Below, one piece after another: positions 45,548 to 53,866 of a stretch of 64,000 nucleotides of DNA; the stretch's first letter is position 1; each line of letters starts with the position of its first letter. Origin of the DNA: Streptomyces sp. MRC013 (GTDB lineage Bacteria > Actinomycetota > Actinomycetes > Streptomycetales > Streptomycetaceae); contig NZ_CP094264.1 in NCBI RefSeq assembly GCF_023614235.1, positions 744,001 to 808,000 of the forward strand, in the 5' to 3' direction. Under the pieces are notes generated by a model that was given only the letters and a program-made list of their open reading frames with translations, did not search any database and was not told the DNA's origin. Made by a program: the position numbers and the translations under genes.

Positions 45548-46393
45548 TCAGACGGTGAAGGGGCGCTGCGCGAGGAACGACTCGGCGGGCCGTCCGGACA
45601 GGTACAGGTTGGGACTCTGGTTGGCGGGCATGCGGCGGACGATCGCGCGGTGGAAGGCCCGGTGGTCGCCGCGGTAGGCGCCCCCGTCCCAGACCCGCAG
45701 CAGCGCTCCGGTGAACCTGCCGTTCACCGGGCCGTCCGCGGCGACCTGGTTGTCCTGGCAGGCGGAGATCAGCAGCGCGTCCGCGGGGCGCCCCTCCGCG
45801 CGCAGTTGCCGCCGGAGCCCGTCGAAGAAGTCCTTGTCGCGCTGGTACAGGGCGCCCTGCCGGGCGGCGGGCATGAGGCGGGACGCCGCCTCGACCGCGT
45901 CGCGGTCCGCGGTGCCGAACTGCTCGCGCAGCGCCTCCGGCGTGAGCAGGTCGCGCACCTCGACGGCGCTGCCGCTGTGGCAGCAGTCGAGCAGGACCAG
46001 GATGCGCACGCCGTCGGCGAAGCGGGCGAGTTCGCGGTTCAGCTCGTCGTCGAGGTACTGCCGGTCGTACAGCACGAGGGTCTCGTCGAGGGCGTCCGGT
46101 TCGTCCTCGCCGGCGGTCTCGTCCGGGACCTGGCCGCCGTGTCCCGAGTACGTCAGGAGGAAGGCGTCCCCGTCGCCGAGGCGGGCCGCCGCGTCGCGCA
46201 GGGCGGCGGTGACGCCGTCGACGGTGGCCTCGCCGGTGAGCAGGACGGTGTCGGCGTAGCCGGAGTCGCGGGCGAGGGCGGCCATGTCGCGCGCGTCGTT
46301 CTCGCAGGCGAGGAGGCGGCCGTCCCAGCCGTCGTAGCGGTCGGGGTCGACCGTGTTGAGTCCGATGTGCAGGGAGAGGCCGGTGGCACCCAT
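45548..46393 (-). CDS. caspase-like (C14/metacaspase) protease
   Basis: 281 residues from ATG 46393 with AGGAG six bases upstream. Caspase fold: HIGLNTVDPDRYDGWDGRL, the catalytic His in FLLTYSGHGGQVPDE (H85) and the catalytic Cys in ILVLLDCCHSGSAVEV (C138). Both dyad residues are present. The C-terminal part (LLISACQDNQVAADGPVNGR, FTGALLRVW) completes the p10-like half. Bacterial members cut after Arg or Lys and act in programmed cell death or defence. It is divergent from the nuclease gene and shares 213 bases of control region. With the proteases and ATPases on the other side it forms one conflict-type locus. Confidence 0.92.
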   Translation of the reverse strand: MGATGLSLHIGLNTVDPDRYDGWDGRLLACENDARDMAALARDSGYADTVLLTGEATVDGVTAALRDAAARLGDGDAFLLTYSGHGGQVPDETAGEDEPDALDETLVLYDRQYLDDELNRELARFADGVRILVLLDCCHSGSAVEVRDLLTPEALREQFGTADRDAVEAASRLMPAARQGALYQRDKDFFDGLRRQLRAEGRPADALLISACQDNQVAADGPVNGRFTGALLRVWDGGAYRGDHRAFHRAIVRRMPANQSPNLYLSGRPAESFLAQRPFTV

Positions 46394-46571
46394 GGAGACT
46401 CCTGGAGCGGGCGGTTTCGGGGTCGGTGGCCCCATCCCTTCCGCGTGCGGCGCGCGGGCGAACCGCCCGGGGGCGGCCGGGTGGGGAAATCCGCCTGAAC
46501 GGGCCCGTCCCCCGGTCCGCGGGCCGCCGCCGGCCCCCTGCGCCGATGGGGTGGCGCGGGCCGCCGTGCCG

Positions 46572-46599
46572 TTGGGGACCCGCCCTCGCACGGTAATGG
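46572..46599 (+). promoter_or_regulatory. putative promoter giving a leaderless nuclease transcript
   Basis: TTGGGG (46572-46577), a 16-base spacer, then TAATGG (46594-46599). Transcription would start at about the ATG at 46607. There is no Shine-Dalgarno sequence before that ATG, which fits leaderless translation, common in actinobacteria. Confidence 0.4.
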
Positions 46600-46606
46600 G
46601 CATATC

Positions 46607-47476
46607 ATGATTTCTTCCGATGATTCGGAGGGCCCTGGCGGGTCGCTCGCCGGCCGAGACGGCTACGACGAGGGCTTCCTCGGCCCCGCCGTGCCCCTGC
46701 CGCGCCTCGTGGCGCCCGGCGTCGAGACGGTCGTCCTGCCGTACACGCACTTCAGCGTGGTGCTGCGCCCCGACCGGCGGCTCGCGGCCGCCACCGCCGT
46801 GTGCATCGACGGCGAGCACCTCGTCGAGGACGTGCCGCGCGACGACGCCTGGTACTACGACCCGCGCGTGCCGGAGGAGTGGCAGGCCGGTCCCGAGGTG
46901 TACCGGGACAACTCCCTGGACCGGGGCCACCTGGTGCGCCGCCTCGACCCGGTGTGGGGCGCGGGCGCGGTGGCGGTGCGCGCGAACGGCGACACGTTCC
47001 ACTACACCAACGCCGCCCCGCAGGCCGACGTGTTCAACCAGGGCAAGGAGGTCTGGCAGGGCCTGGAGAACTACCTGCTGGACCACGCCGCCCGCCACGA
47101 CCGGCGGCTGACGGTGCTCACCGGCCCCGTCCTGCACGACTCCGACCCGCCGTACCGGGGCGTGCAGGTGCCGCTGCGGTTCTGGAAGGTCGCCGCGTTC
47201 CTGCACGACGGGGCGCTCGCGGCGACGGCGTACGTCCTCGACCAGAGCCCCGACCTGACGCGCGACGCCGACCGGGCGCTCGCGGGGGCGCTGCCGGGCG
47301 CCCCGCCGCCGCTGGGCGCGTTCCGCACGTACCAGGTGCCGGTGGAGGACGTGGTGCTGCTGACCGGCCTGGACCTGGGGCCGCTGCCGGCCGCCGACCT
47401 GATGCCGGCGGCCCGCGCCCCGGAGTCCCGGTGGCGGCGCCTGGGGGCGCTCGAAGAGATCACCGTGGGCGTCTGA
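46607..47476 (+). CDS. DNA/RNA non-specific endonuclease (NUC1 family)
   Basis: 289 residues. The beta-beta-alpha-metal nuclease motif is DNSLDRGHLVRRLDPVWG (DRGH 105-108, catalytic His108). The metal-binding Asn region is FHYTNAAPQADVFNQGKEVW, followed by GLENYLLDHAARHDRRLTVL and TGPVLHDSDPPYRGVQVPLR. These match the Serratia nuclease/EndoG family, which cuts DNA and RNA without sequence preference. There is no signal peptide, so it would act inside the cell, and a restraint is needed. The adjoining caspase, trypsin-like proteases and STAND ATPases suggest release or activation on a signal. No inhibitor gene was recognised. Confidence 0.9.
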   Translation: MISSDDSEGPGGSLAGRDGYDEGFLGPAVPLPRLVAPGVETVVLPYTHFSVVLRPDRRLAAATAVCIDGEHLVEDVPRDDAWYYDPRVPEEWQAGPEVYRDNSLDRGHLVRRLDPVWGAGAVAVRANGDTFHYTNAAPQADVFNQGKEVWQGLENYLLDHAARHDRRLTVLTGPVLHDSDPPYRGVQVPLRFWKVAAFLHDGALAATAYVLDQSPDLTRDADRALAGALPGAPPPLGAFRTYQVPVEDVVLLTGLDLGPLPAADLMPAARAPESRWRRLGALEEITVGV

Positions 47477-47492
47477 GGGGACGGGAGGGCCG

Positions 47493-48506
47493 ATGCGACC
47501 CCAGATCGTGTACGTGCACGGCAGCGGCCCCAAGCCGCGCGCCGCGCTGCTCAGGGCTCAGTGGGACCGGGCGCTGTTCGGGCACGGGGCGGACGGCACC
47601 TCGCGCCTGGCGTACTGGGCGCCGCTCCTCCACTCGGAGCCGCTGCCGGACCGGGAGCCGGACCCGCTGGAGGGGCTCCCGGGCGCCGTCGCGGAGACGG
47701 AGGCGGAGACGGAGGCGGAGGCGGAGGCGGAGGCGGAGGCGGAGGCGGAGCTGCCTGCTCCGCCGCTGGAGGACCCGGCCCGGTTCGTCGAGCGCACGGC
47801 CGCCGCGGCCGCCCGGGTCCGCGCGGCCGCGGAGGGCGGCGCGCGGGGCGGCCTCGGGGCGCGGGGCGGGCCGCTCGACGGGTGGCTGAGCGACATGGCG
47901 TACCTCGCCGAGGCGCTCGCCCTGGCCGAGGAGCCCCGCCCGGGGCCGGGCGAGGAGCCGCTGCCCAAGGCGCTGCCGCTCCCCCGGCCCGCCCGCACGG
48001 CGCTGTTCCGGCTGCTGGTGCGGCACACCTTCGAGGACGTCCACGCGTACTTCTTCGGCGGTTTCGGGCCGGCGGTGCGGCAGGTCGTGGCCGAGACGCT
48101 GGACGCCGCCGAGGAGGCCCGGGGGGCGGACGGCGGCCCCCTCGTCGTGATCGGCCACAGCCTCGGCAGCGTCGCCGCGTACGAGGTGCTGGCCGCGGGC
48201 GGCCGGGAGGTCGACCTGTTCGTCACGCTCGGCTCGCCGCTCGGGATCGCCGAGGTGCAGGACCACCTCGGCGTGCCGCCCGCCGTGCCGCCCGGCACGG
48301 CCCTGTGGCTGAACGCGTCCGACGCGCGCGACGTCGTGGCCCTCGACCACACGCTGCGCCCCGACTACGCCCCTCCGGGCCGGATCACGGACCTGCTGGT
48401 GGCGAACGCCAGCGCCAACCACCACGGCATCGGCGAGTACCTGTCGAACCCGCTGGTGCGGGAGCCGGTGCGCCGGGTGCTGGACCGGGCCGCGGGGCCG
48501 GCGTGA
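47493..48506 (+). CDS. alpha/beta hydrolase-like protein
   Basis: 337 residues, ATG 47493 with GGGAGGG upstream, 16 bases after the nuclease. It opens with IVYVHGSGPKPRAALLRAQW (oxyanion loop HGSG) and has the nucleophile elbow VVIGHSLGSVAAYEVLAAGG near residue 216. VDLFVTLGSPLGIAEVQDHL and WLNASDARDVVALDHTL follow, with Asp and His candidates late in the chain. This pattern is like lipase/PGAP1-type hydrolases seen with bacterial NTPase conflict genes. A 40-residue acidic low-complexity insert contains an Ala-Glu repeat that comes from a hexanucleotide repeat. Substrate unknown; phospholipase or esterase activity is possible. Confidence 0.82.
   Translation: MRPQIVYVHGSGPKPRAALLRAQWDRALFGHGADGTSRLAYWAPLLHSEPLPDREPDPLEGLPGAVAETEAETEAEAEAEAEAEAELPAPPLEDPARFVERTAAAAARVRAAAEGGARGGLGARGGPLDGWLSDMAYLAEALALAEEPRPGPGEEPLPKALPLPRPARTALFRLLVRHTFEDVHAYFFGGFGPAVRQVVAETLDAAEEARGADGGPLVVIGHSLGSVAAYEVLAAGGREVDLFVTLGSPLGIAEVQDHLGVPPAVPPGTALWLNASDARDVVALDHTLRPDYAPPGRITDLLVANASANHHGIGEYLSNPLVREPVRRVLDRAAGPA
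47693..47750 (+). repeat. GGAGGC/GGAGAC hexanucleotide repeat inside the hydrolase gene
   Basis: About nine tandem units of GGAGGC with a few GGAGAC variants. They encode (Ala/Thr-Glu) pairs. The unit is a multiple of three, so copy-number change would lengthen or shorten the acidic insert without breaking the frame. Confidence 0.85.
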
Positions 48507-48617
48507 CCGGATTGCACGGCCGCGCGCCGGGTGTGACCATGGCGTGAGAGGGCCGAAGGGGGGCTCGGGGCGACCGGGAGGGCGACCGCGCGACGGCGAC
48601 GACCGGGCAGGTGCTCA

Positions 48618-49784
48618 ATGCCGTTGGAGACCCCCGAGTGGGACAAGGTCACCGAGTGGGTGCGGGAGTACCTGCTGGACTCCACCGACCCGTACACCCA
48701 GCTGCGGCACGCCGGCTTCCCCTCCGAGTTCATCGGCGGCCTCCCGCTGACCGCCGTCAGCGCCCACAACGCGCGCGTCCTCGTCAGCTCCTCGCACAGG
48801 ACCGTCGACGGGCAGGTGCGGCTCCTGCGGGCACTGGTCCTCAACGACCGGCTGCGGAACCTGCCGTACGTCAGGGACGCCGAGGAGTACCTGGACCGGC
48901 TGGAGCGGGACGCCGAGGCGCACGCCTCGCAGGACGTGTTCCGCACCCAGCTGCTGCACGGCGGGGCGGAGGTGTTCCTCGACCGGGAGGAGCTGCGCGA
49001 GACGCTGCGCGCGTTCGTGGCGGACGACCACAAGTCGGTGCTGCTGGTCGACGGCGAGCCCCACAGCGGCCGCTCCTACACGTACGCGTTCATCCGGTAC
49101 CTCTCCCAGCACCGGCGCTTCTGCCCGGCGCGGGTCCTGCTGGGGCCGACCACGACGGCCACCAAGGTGGTGCGGCGCCTCGCCTCGTTCGTCTCCGACC
49201 CGCGCGCGGGGGTCGTGCCGCCCCTCGCGACGGAGCTCGACGACCCGCTGCCCGCGCTCGACGAGGCGGTGCACTGGGTGGTCGTCCAGGCGACCGGCGC
49301 CGAGGACCTGTTCTGGTTCGTGCTGGACGACTGCGACCGGCTCGACCCGGGCTCCGACGTGTGGGACCTGATCGGCCAGCTCGCCCTCGCCATCTACGAG
49401 TACGGGCCCGTGCGCCGCGCCCAGGCGCCGCGCCTGGTGCTCCTCGGCTACGGGGAGGCGATGCAGCAGCTGCCGTACGAACTGCGGCACAGCCTGTGCC
49501 GGGACCGGGCGCGGCCCGCCGGGCCGGGCGACGTGCGGGCCTTCTTCGACCGGTACGTCCGCGAACGGCCGCCCCCGTCGCTGACCGCGCTGGCGGCCGA
49601 GGAGCGCGAGGCGGCGCTCGCCGGACTGGTCGACACGGCCGTGGACGAGGTCCTCGCGGCGGTCGGCGGCGCGGACGGCGGCACGCCGGGGGGCGGCCCG
49701 GGCCGCCCGGGCGGGGAGAGCTACATGCGGCGGCTGGGCACCGCGGTGGAGGGGGCGGTCCGTGTCTACCGCACCCTCCCCTGA
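48618..49784 (+). CDS. small P-loop (iSTAND-like) conflict protein
   Basis: 388 residues. The N-terminal 110 residues form a helical effector-associated-like domain (VTEWVREYLLDSTDPYTQLR, PSEFIGGLPLTAVSAHNARV). A P-loop region SVLLVDGEPHSGRSYTYAFI follows (146-153 GEPHSGRS), in which the usual GK(S/T) is changed to GRS. FWFVLDDCDRLDPGSDVWDL gives a Walker B-like strand. Loss of the Lys suggests weak or no ATP hydrolysis, as described for inactive STAND modules. A disordered Gly-rich tail precedes the stop, which overlaps the next gene by 23 bases. Probably an adaptor between the large ATPase and an effector. Confidence 0.75.
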   Translation: MPLETPEWDKVTEWVREYLLDSTDPYTQLRHAGFPSEFIGGLPLTAVSAHNARVLVSSSHRTVDGQVRLLRALVLNDRLRNLPYVRDAEEYLDRLERDAEAHASQDVFRTQLLHGGAEVFLDREELRETLRAFVADDHKSVLLVDGEPHSGRSYTYAFIRYLSQHRRFCPARVLLGPTTTATKVVRRLASFVSDPRAGVVPPLATELDDPLPALDEAVHWVVVQATGAEDLFWFVLDDCDRLDPGSDVWDLIGQLALAIYEYGPVRRAQAPRLVLLGYGEAMQQLPYELRHSLCRDRARPAGPGDVRAFFDRYVRERPPPSLTALAAEEREAALAGLVDTAVDEVLAAVGGADGGTPGGGPGRPGGESYMRRLGTAVEGAVRVYRTLP

Positions 49785-52689
49785 GCCCTCCGGCGCCGCC
49801 GCGCTGCGCGAGCTGTTCCGGGCCCGGCTGCGGCAGGAGCTGCGGCCCGCCGGCGGGACGCCCGGCGCGGTGCCGGACGTCCGCCGCGACTACCGCCGGG
49901 CGGCCTGCCTGCTCGCCTGCTTCGACCCGCGGAGGCTGCGGCTGCCGGGGGAGCGGGCGCCGACGGGGCGGGCGGTGATGGAGCTGGCCGGGGACTGCTC
50001 GGCGGCGGGCGTGGCGGGCCGCACGGAGTGGACGCTGAAACCCGAGGTCCGGGAGGAGACGCTGCGCGGCCTGCCCGGCCCCGGCGAGGCGCTGCGCGCG
50101 CTGGAGCCCAACCTCGGCGCGGTCCCCGAGGGACCGGGCCCCGAGCGGGTGTGCCTGGCGGTGCTGCGGGGGCGGGCGCCCGGGACGGCCGGCGCGGGGC
50201 CGGACGAGCTGGCCGACGTGCTCCAGGCCGTGCTGTGGCTGTCGCTGGTGCCGGGCGTGACGGGGCTCCCGGAGGCCTGCGCCGTGCGGGACGAGCTGGA
50301 GCTGGCCCGACTGCTCCAGCCGCTGGAGCGCCTGGTGCGGGTGCCGTCGTTCGTGGGCCGGGAGGCCGAACTGGCGGAGCTGCGCGACTTCGTCCACGCG
50401 CCGGGCGCCCCGGCCGGCGCGGGCCCGGCCGCACCGACGCCGCTGCTGGTGCTGGTGGTGCACGGGCCCGGCGGGATGGGCAAGAGCACGCTCCTGGCCA
50501 ACTTCCTGCTGGACAGCCTGCGCGGGGGGACGGAGGGCGGGGAGGGGCACGGGGGGCGGGGGTTCCCGTTCCCCTTCGCGTACGTCGACTTCGAGCGGCC
50601 CACCCTGTCGGTGCACGAGCCGGTGACGCTGATCGCGGAGGTGGCCCGCCAGCTGGGCGTCCAGTACCCGGCGTTCCGCGTCGAGCTGGACGCGCTGGCC
50701 GCCGGGTGCCAGGAGGAGGCGCGCGCGCAGCGGGCGCAGGAGGAGCGGGTCGCCGAGCTCAACCGGCTGGCGGCCACGCGGGCGGGGCTCGGCCGCAGGA
50801 CCTCGCGGGAGTTCCTGGCGGGGGCGAGCGAGCGGGAGAGCTCGCTGTTCCGGCGGGTCGGCAAGGTGCTGCGGCGGGCGGTGGCGGGCGGTGCGCCGTT
50901 CGTGACGGTCATCGACTCGTTCGAGGAGGCCCAGTACCGCGGTTCGCCGGCGCTGGGCCGGATGTGGGCGGTGTTCCTGGCGCTGGCGGAGGCGTACCCG
51001 CGGGTGCGGGTCGTCGTGTCGGGCCGGTCGCCGGTCGGGCACCCGGCGGCCGGGTCGCGGCCGGTGGAGGTCGAGCTGCGCGACCTGGGCCCGGAGGCGT
51101 CGGTGGGGCTGCTCGGGGCGTGCGGGGTGCGCGACCCGGAGCTGGCGCGGGTGCTGGCCGAACGCGTCGGCGGGCACCCGCTCAGCCTGCGGCTCGCGGC
51201 GCGGGCGGCGACGCTGGCCGGGTCGGACACGGCGGGTGTGAGGGAGCTGGTCGGCAGCCTCCCGGCACGGCGCCGGGACTTCTTCCGGCGCGTCGACCAG
51301 ATGCTGGTGCAGGGCATCCTCTACGAGCGGATCCTCCAGCACATCCCCGACCCGGACGTGCGGCGCCTGGCCCACGCCGGACTGGTGCTGCGGCTGATCA
51401 CACCGGACGTCATCCGGGAGGTGCTGGCCGAGCCGTGCGGGGTGGCCGTGGCGGGGTCGGAGGAGGCGAGGCGGCTGTTCGGGACGCTGTCGCGGCTGGA
51501 CCTGGTCGAGCCGCGCGGCCCGCAGGCGGTGCGGGTGCGGGCCGACGTGCGGGCGATCATGCTGCGGCTCGCCGCGAGCGACCCGGCGTCGCCGTCGCGG
51601 GAGGTGGAGCGGCGGGCCGTGGCGTACTACGCGGCGCGCGAGGGCCTGGAGGCGCGCGCCGAGGAGATCTACCACCGGCTGCGGCGGGGCGAGGACCCGC
51701 GCACCGTGGAGGAGCGGTGGCTGCCCGGCGTGGAGCGGCTGCTGGAGGGGGCGCAGGACGAGATGAGCCCCCGGGCGGCGGCGCTGCTCGACGCGCACCG
51801 GCGGCGCGGCGGGGCGTCGGACCTGGTGATGGCCGAGGCCGACCAGGAGGACTGGGAGCGGATCGCCGGCCGCGAGGTGGAGGACCTGCTGGTGCAGGGG
51901 TTCACCGAGGAGGCGCTGGCCCGGCTGGCCGAGCGGCGCCCGTGGACGCCGTGCAGCGCCCTGCACCCGCTGCTGGCGGAGGCCCTGGACCGGGCGGGAC
52001 GGCGGGCGGAGGCGCGTCGGGCGGCGTCCGACGCGGTCGACGCCGCGCGGGAGGCGGAGTGCGGGGAGAGGCAGCTGGAGCTGCTGCTGCTGTCGGCGCG
52101 GCTCGCGGAGGAGGACGGCGACGCGGACAGCGCCGACCGGGACCTGCGGCTCGCGGAGGACGTGGCGATCGGGCTGGGGCAGGACCTGGAGGCGATGGGC
52201 ACGCTGCTGGCCAGGGCGCGGCTGGCGGCGGGCGCGGACGCGCCCGACCGGGAGGCGGACACCCGGCTCGCGCGGCGGCTGCGGCAGGTCCCGGACGAGG
52301 TGCTGGCCGACCAGCCGTCGCTGGTGCGGGCCGCGGCGTCCCGGGTGTACACGCTGGACGCACGGGCGCTGGACCACGCGCTGGAGCTGGTGGGGCTGCC
52401 GGAGGACGACGAGGCGCTGGAGGCGCTGGGCGCGGGGCTGCGGCGGGCGGTGCGGGCCGACCCGCTGCTGCTGCGGCCGCTGATGGACGTCCTGCGCTCG
52501 GCGGCCGGCGCCCACGACGCGTCCGCGCCGCCGCCCTCGGACGTCACGGACATCCTGCGGCTGGTACGGGACCGGGGGTCGCTCGACGGGCTGGCGCGGC
52601 GGCTGCTGGTGCTGCGCGACGGGAGCGGGCAGATCGCGGCGGGCGTGGCGGCCGCCCTGCGCGGCGGGGAGGGCGGTGGTCCGCCGTGA
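49762..52689 (+). CDS. large STAND/NACHT-like ATPase
   Basis: 975 residues from GTG 49762, overlapping the gene before. The N-terminal about 180 residues are a helical domain of unknown family. Then PSFVGREAELAELRDFVHAP introduces the NTPase: Walker A VVHGPGGMGKSTLLANFLLD (235-242), Walker B FVTVIDSFEEAQYRG near 388, sensor-like RVRVVVSGRSPVG and a GxP-like HPLSLRLAARAATLAG. A winged-helix and about 350 residues of TPR-like helices follow (ARRLAERRP-type, RAGRRAEARRAASDAVDAAR). Binding of a trigger by the repeats should open the NTPase and recruit effectors. The stop overlaps the EAD1-trypsin start (GTGA), so the protease is the likely effector. Confidence 0.87.
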   Translation: MSTAPSPEPSGAAALRELFRARLRQELRPAGGTPGAVPDVRRDYRRAACLLACFDPRRLRLPGERAPTGRAVMELAGDCSAAGVAGRTEWTLKPEVREETLRGLPGPGEALRALEPNLGAVPEGPGPERVCLAVLRGRAPGTAGAGPDELADVLQAVLWLSLVPGVTGLPEACAVRDELELARLLQPLERLVRVPSFVGREAELAELRDFVHAPGAPAGAGPAAPTPLLVLVVHGPGGMGKSTLLANFLLDSLRGGTEGGEGHGGRGFPFPFAYVDFERPTLSVHEPVTLIAEVARQLGVQYPAFRVELDALAAGCQEEARAQRAQEERVAELNRLAATRAGLGRRTSREFLAGASERESSLFRRVGKVLRRAVAGGAPFVTVIDSFEEAQYRGSPALGRMWAVFLALAEAYPRVRVVVSGRSPVGHPAAGSRPVEVELRDLGPEASVGLLGACGVRDPELARVLAERVGGHPLSLRLAARAATLAGSDTAGVRELVGSLPARRRDFFRRVDQMLVQGILYERILQHIPDPDVRRLAHAGLVLRLITPDVIREVLAEPCGVAVAGSEEARRLFGTLSRLDLVEPRGPQAVRVRADVRAIMLRLAASDPASPSREVERRAVAYYAAREGLEARAEEIYHRLRRGEDPRTVEERWLPGVERLLEGAQDEMSPRAAALLDAHRRRGGASDLVMAEADQEDWERIAGREVEDLLVQGFTEEALARLAERRPWTPCSALHPLLAEALDRAGRRAEARRAASDAVDAAREAECGERQLELLLLSARLAEEDGDADSADRDLRLAEDVAIGLGQDLEAMGTLLARARLAAGADAPDREADTRLARRLRQVPDEVLADQPSLVRAAASRVYTLDARALDHALELVGLPEDDEALEALGAGLRRAVRADPLLLRPLMDVLRSAAGAHDASAPPPSDVTDILRLVRDRGSLDGLARRLLVLRDGSGQIAAGVAAALRGGEGGGPP

Positions 52690-53843
52690 CGGGCGGAACC
52701 GCGTGGGGCTACCTGACGCAGGAGGACGTCCTGGCCGTGCGGGACGCCGCCCTGGACGCGGGCCTCACCGATCCGGCGGTACGGCCGCTGCTCTTCGACG
52801 GGATCATGCCCCGGTACCGGGCGACCCTGCCGCTGCTGGCCGCGCCCGGGCTGCAGGTGCAGTCGGACCTGGTGGAGATGAACCGGGTCGAGCGGCTGGT
52901 CGACGGGTCGGTGCCGCTGGAGATCTGGCTGCGCAACGCGGTCGCCCAGACCACGGCCGCCGCGCCGGCGGCCGTGCTCCAGCGGGCCCTGGACGACGTG
53001 GCGCGGGACGCGGGCGGCGAGCCGGACGTGTTCGCGGGCCGGCGGGTGCCGGAGGCCAAGGAGGAGATCGTCCACCGGGACGACACGGTGCCGTTCGGGT
53101 TCCTGCGGGGCGGGGACGCGGCGGGCGCGGCGGTCGCGCGGATCAAGGTGCCGCCGTACGAGGGCGGGCAGCCGCTCCAGCCCAACGGCTTCCCCCACTC
53201 GGGCACCGCCTGGCTGGTCGCCCCGGACCTGCTCGTCACCAACCACCACGTCGTCAACGCCCGTACCGGATCGGGCGGCAGGCGGACCCTGGCCGGCCCG
53301 GAGGACCTGCTGCTGCAGGCGCGGTGCGCGCGGGCCCGGTTCGACTACGAGAGCGACGACACGGGCACCGAGGAGGCCCCCGTACGGGAGCTGGCCGCCG
53401 CCGACGCGGAGCTGGACTACGCCGTGCTGCGGCTCGCGGAGCCCCCCGCCCGGCCGGTGCTGCCCCTGGCCGGGCGGACGCTGCGGGTCGCGGCGGGCGA
53501 CGTGGTGGCCGTCAACATCATCCAGCACCCGGGCGGCGCCCCCAAGCGGGTCGCGCTCCGCAACAACCTCGTGTTCGAGGCGGACGAGCGGGACCTGCAC
53601 TACTTCACCGACACCCGCGGCGGTTCGTCGGGATCGCCGGTCCTGACGGACGACTGGCGCGTGGTGGCGCTGCACCGGGGCACGCGGCGCGTGGAGAACG
53701 TGTCGTTCCAGGGCCGCGGGACCGCGTTCGTGAACGTCGGCACGCAGTTCACCGCCGTCATGGCGCACCTCGCGGCCCACTCCCCCGGGGTCCGCGCCGA
53801 GATCGAGGCGGCCCAGCGCGGTGCGGCCGGGACGCCCTTCTGA
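52686..53843 (+). CDS. EAD1 - trypsin-like serine protease
   Basis: 385 residues from GTG 52686. Residues about 10-90 match effector-associated domain 1: DVLAVRDAALDAGLTDPAVR, LFDGIMPRY and LVDGSVPLEIWLRNAV. EADs are adaptor domains that join effectors to NTPases carrying the same domain type. A trypsin-like domain follows with H188 (LVTNHHVVNA), D244 (AELDYAVLRL) and S315 (RGGSSGSPVL); the triad is complete. There is no signal peptide, so it is intracellular. GTGA overlap with the STAND gene links production of the two. Its target could be the caspase, the nuclease partner or a host protein. Confidence 0.88.
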   Translation: MTGGTAWGYLTQEDVLAVRDAALDAGLTDPAVRPLLFDGIMPRYRATLPLLAAPGLQVQSDLVEMNRVERLVDGSVPLEIWLRNAVAQTTAAAPAAVLQRALDDVARDAGGEPDVFAGRRVPEAKEEIVHRDDTVPFGFLRGGDAAGAAVARIKVPPYEGGQPLQPNGFPHSGTAWLVAPDLLVTNHHVVNARTGSGGRRTLAGPEDLLLQARCARARFDYESDDTGTEEAPVRELAAADAELDYAVLRLAEPPARPVLPLAGRTLRVAAGDVVAVNIIQHPGGAPKRVALRNNLVFEADERDLHYFTDTRGGSSGSPVLTDDWRVVALHRGTRRVENVSFQGRGTAFVNVGTQFTAVMAHLAAHSPGVRAEIEAAQRGAAGTPF

Positions 53844-53866
53844 GAACCCTCTGGGAGGAGGAGCAC

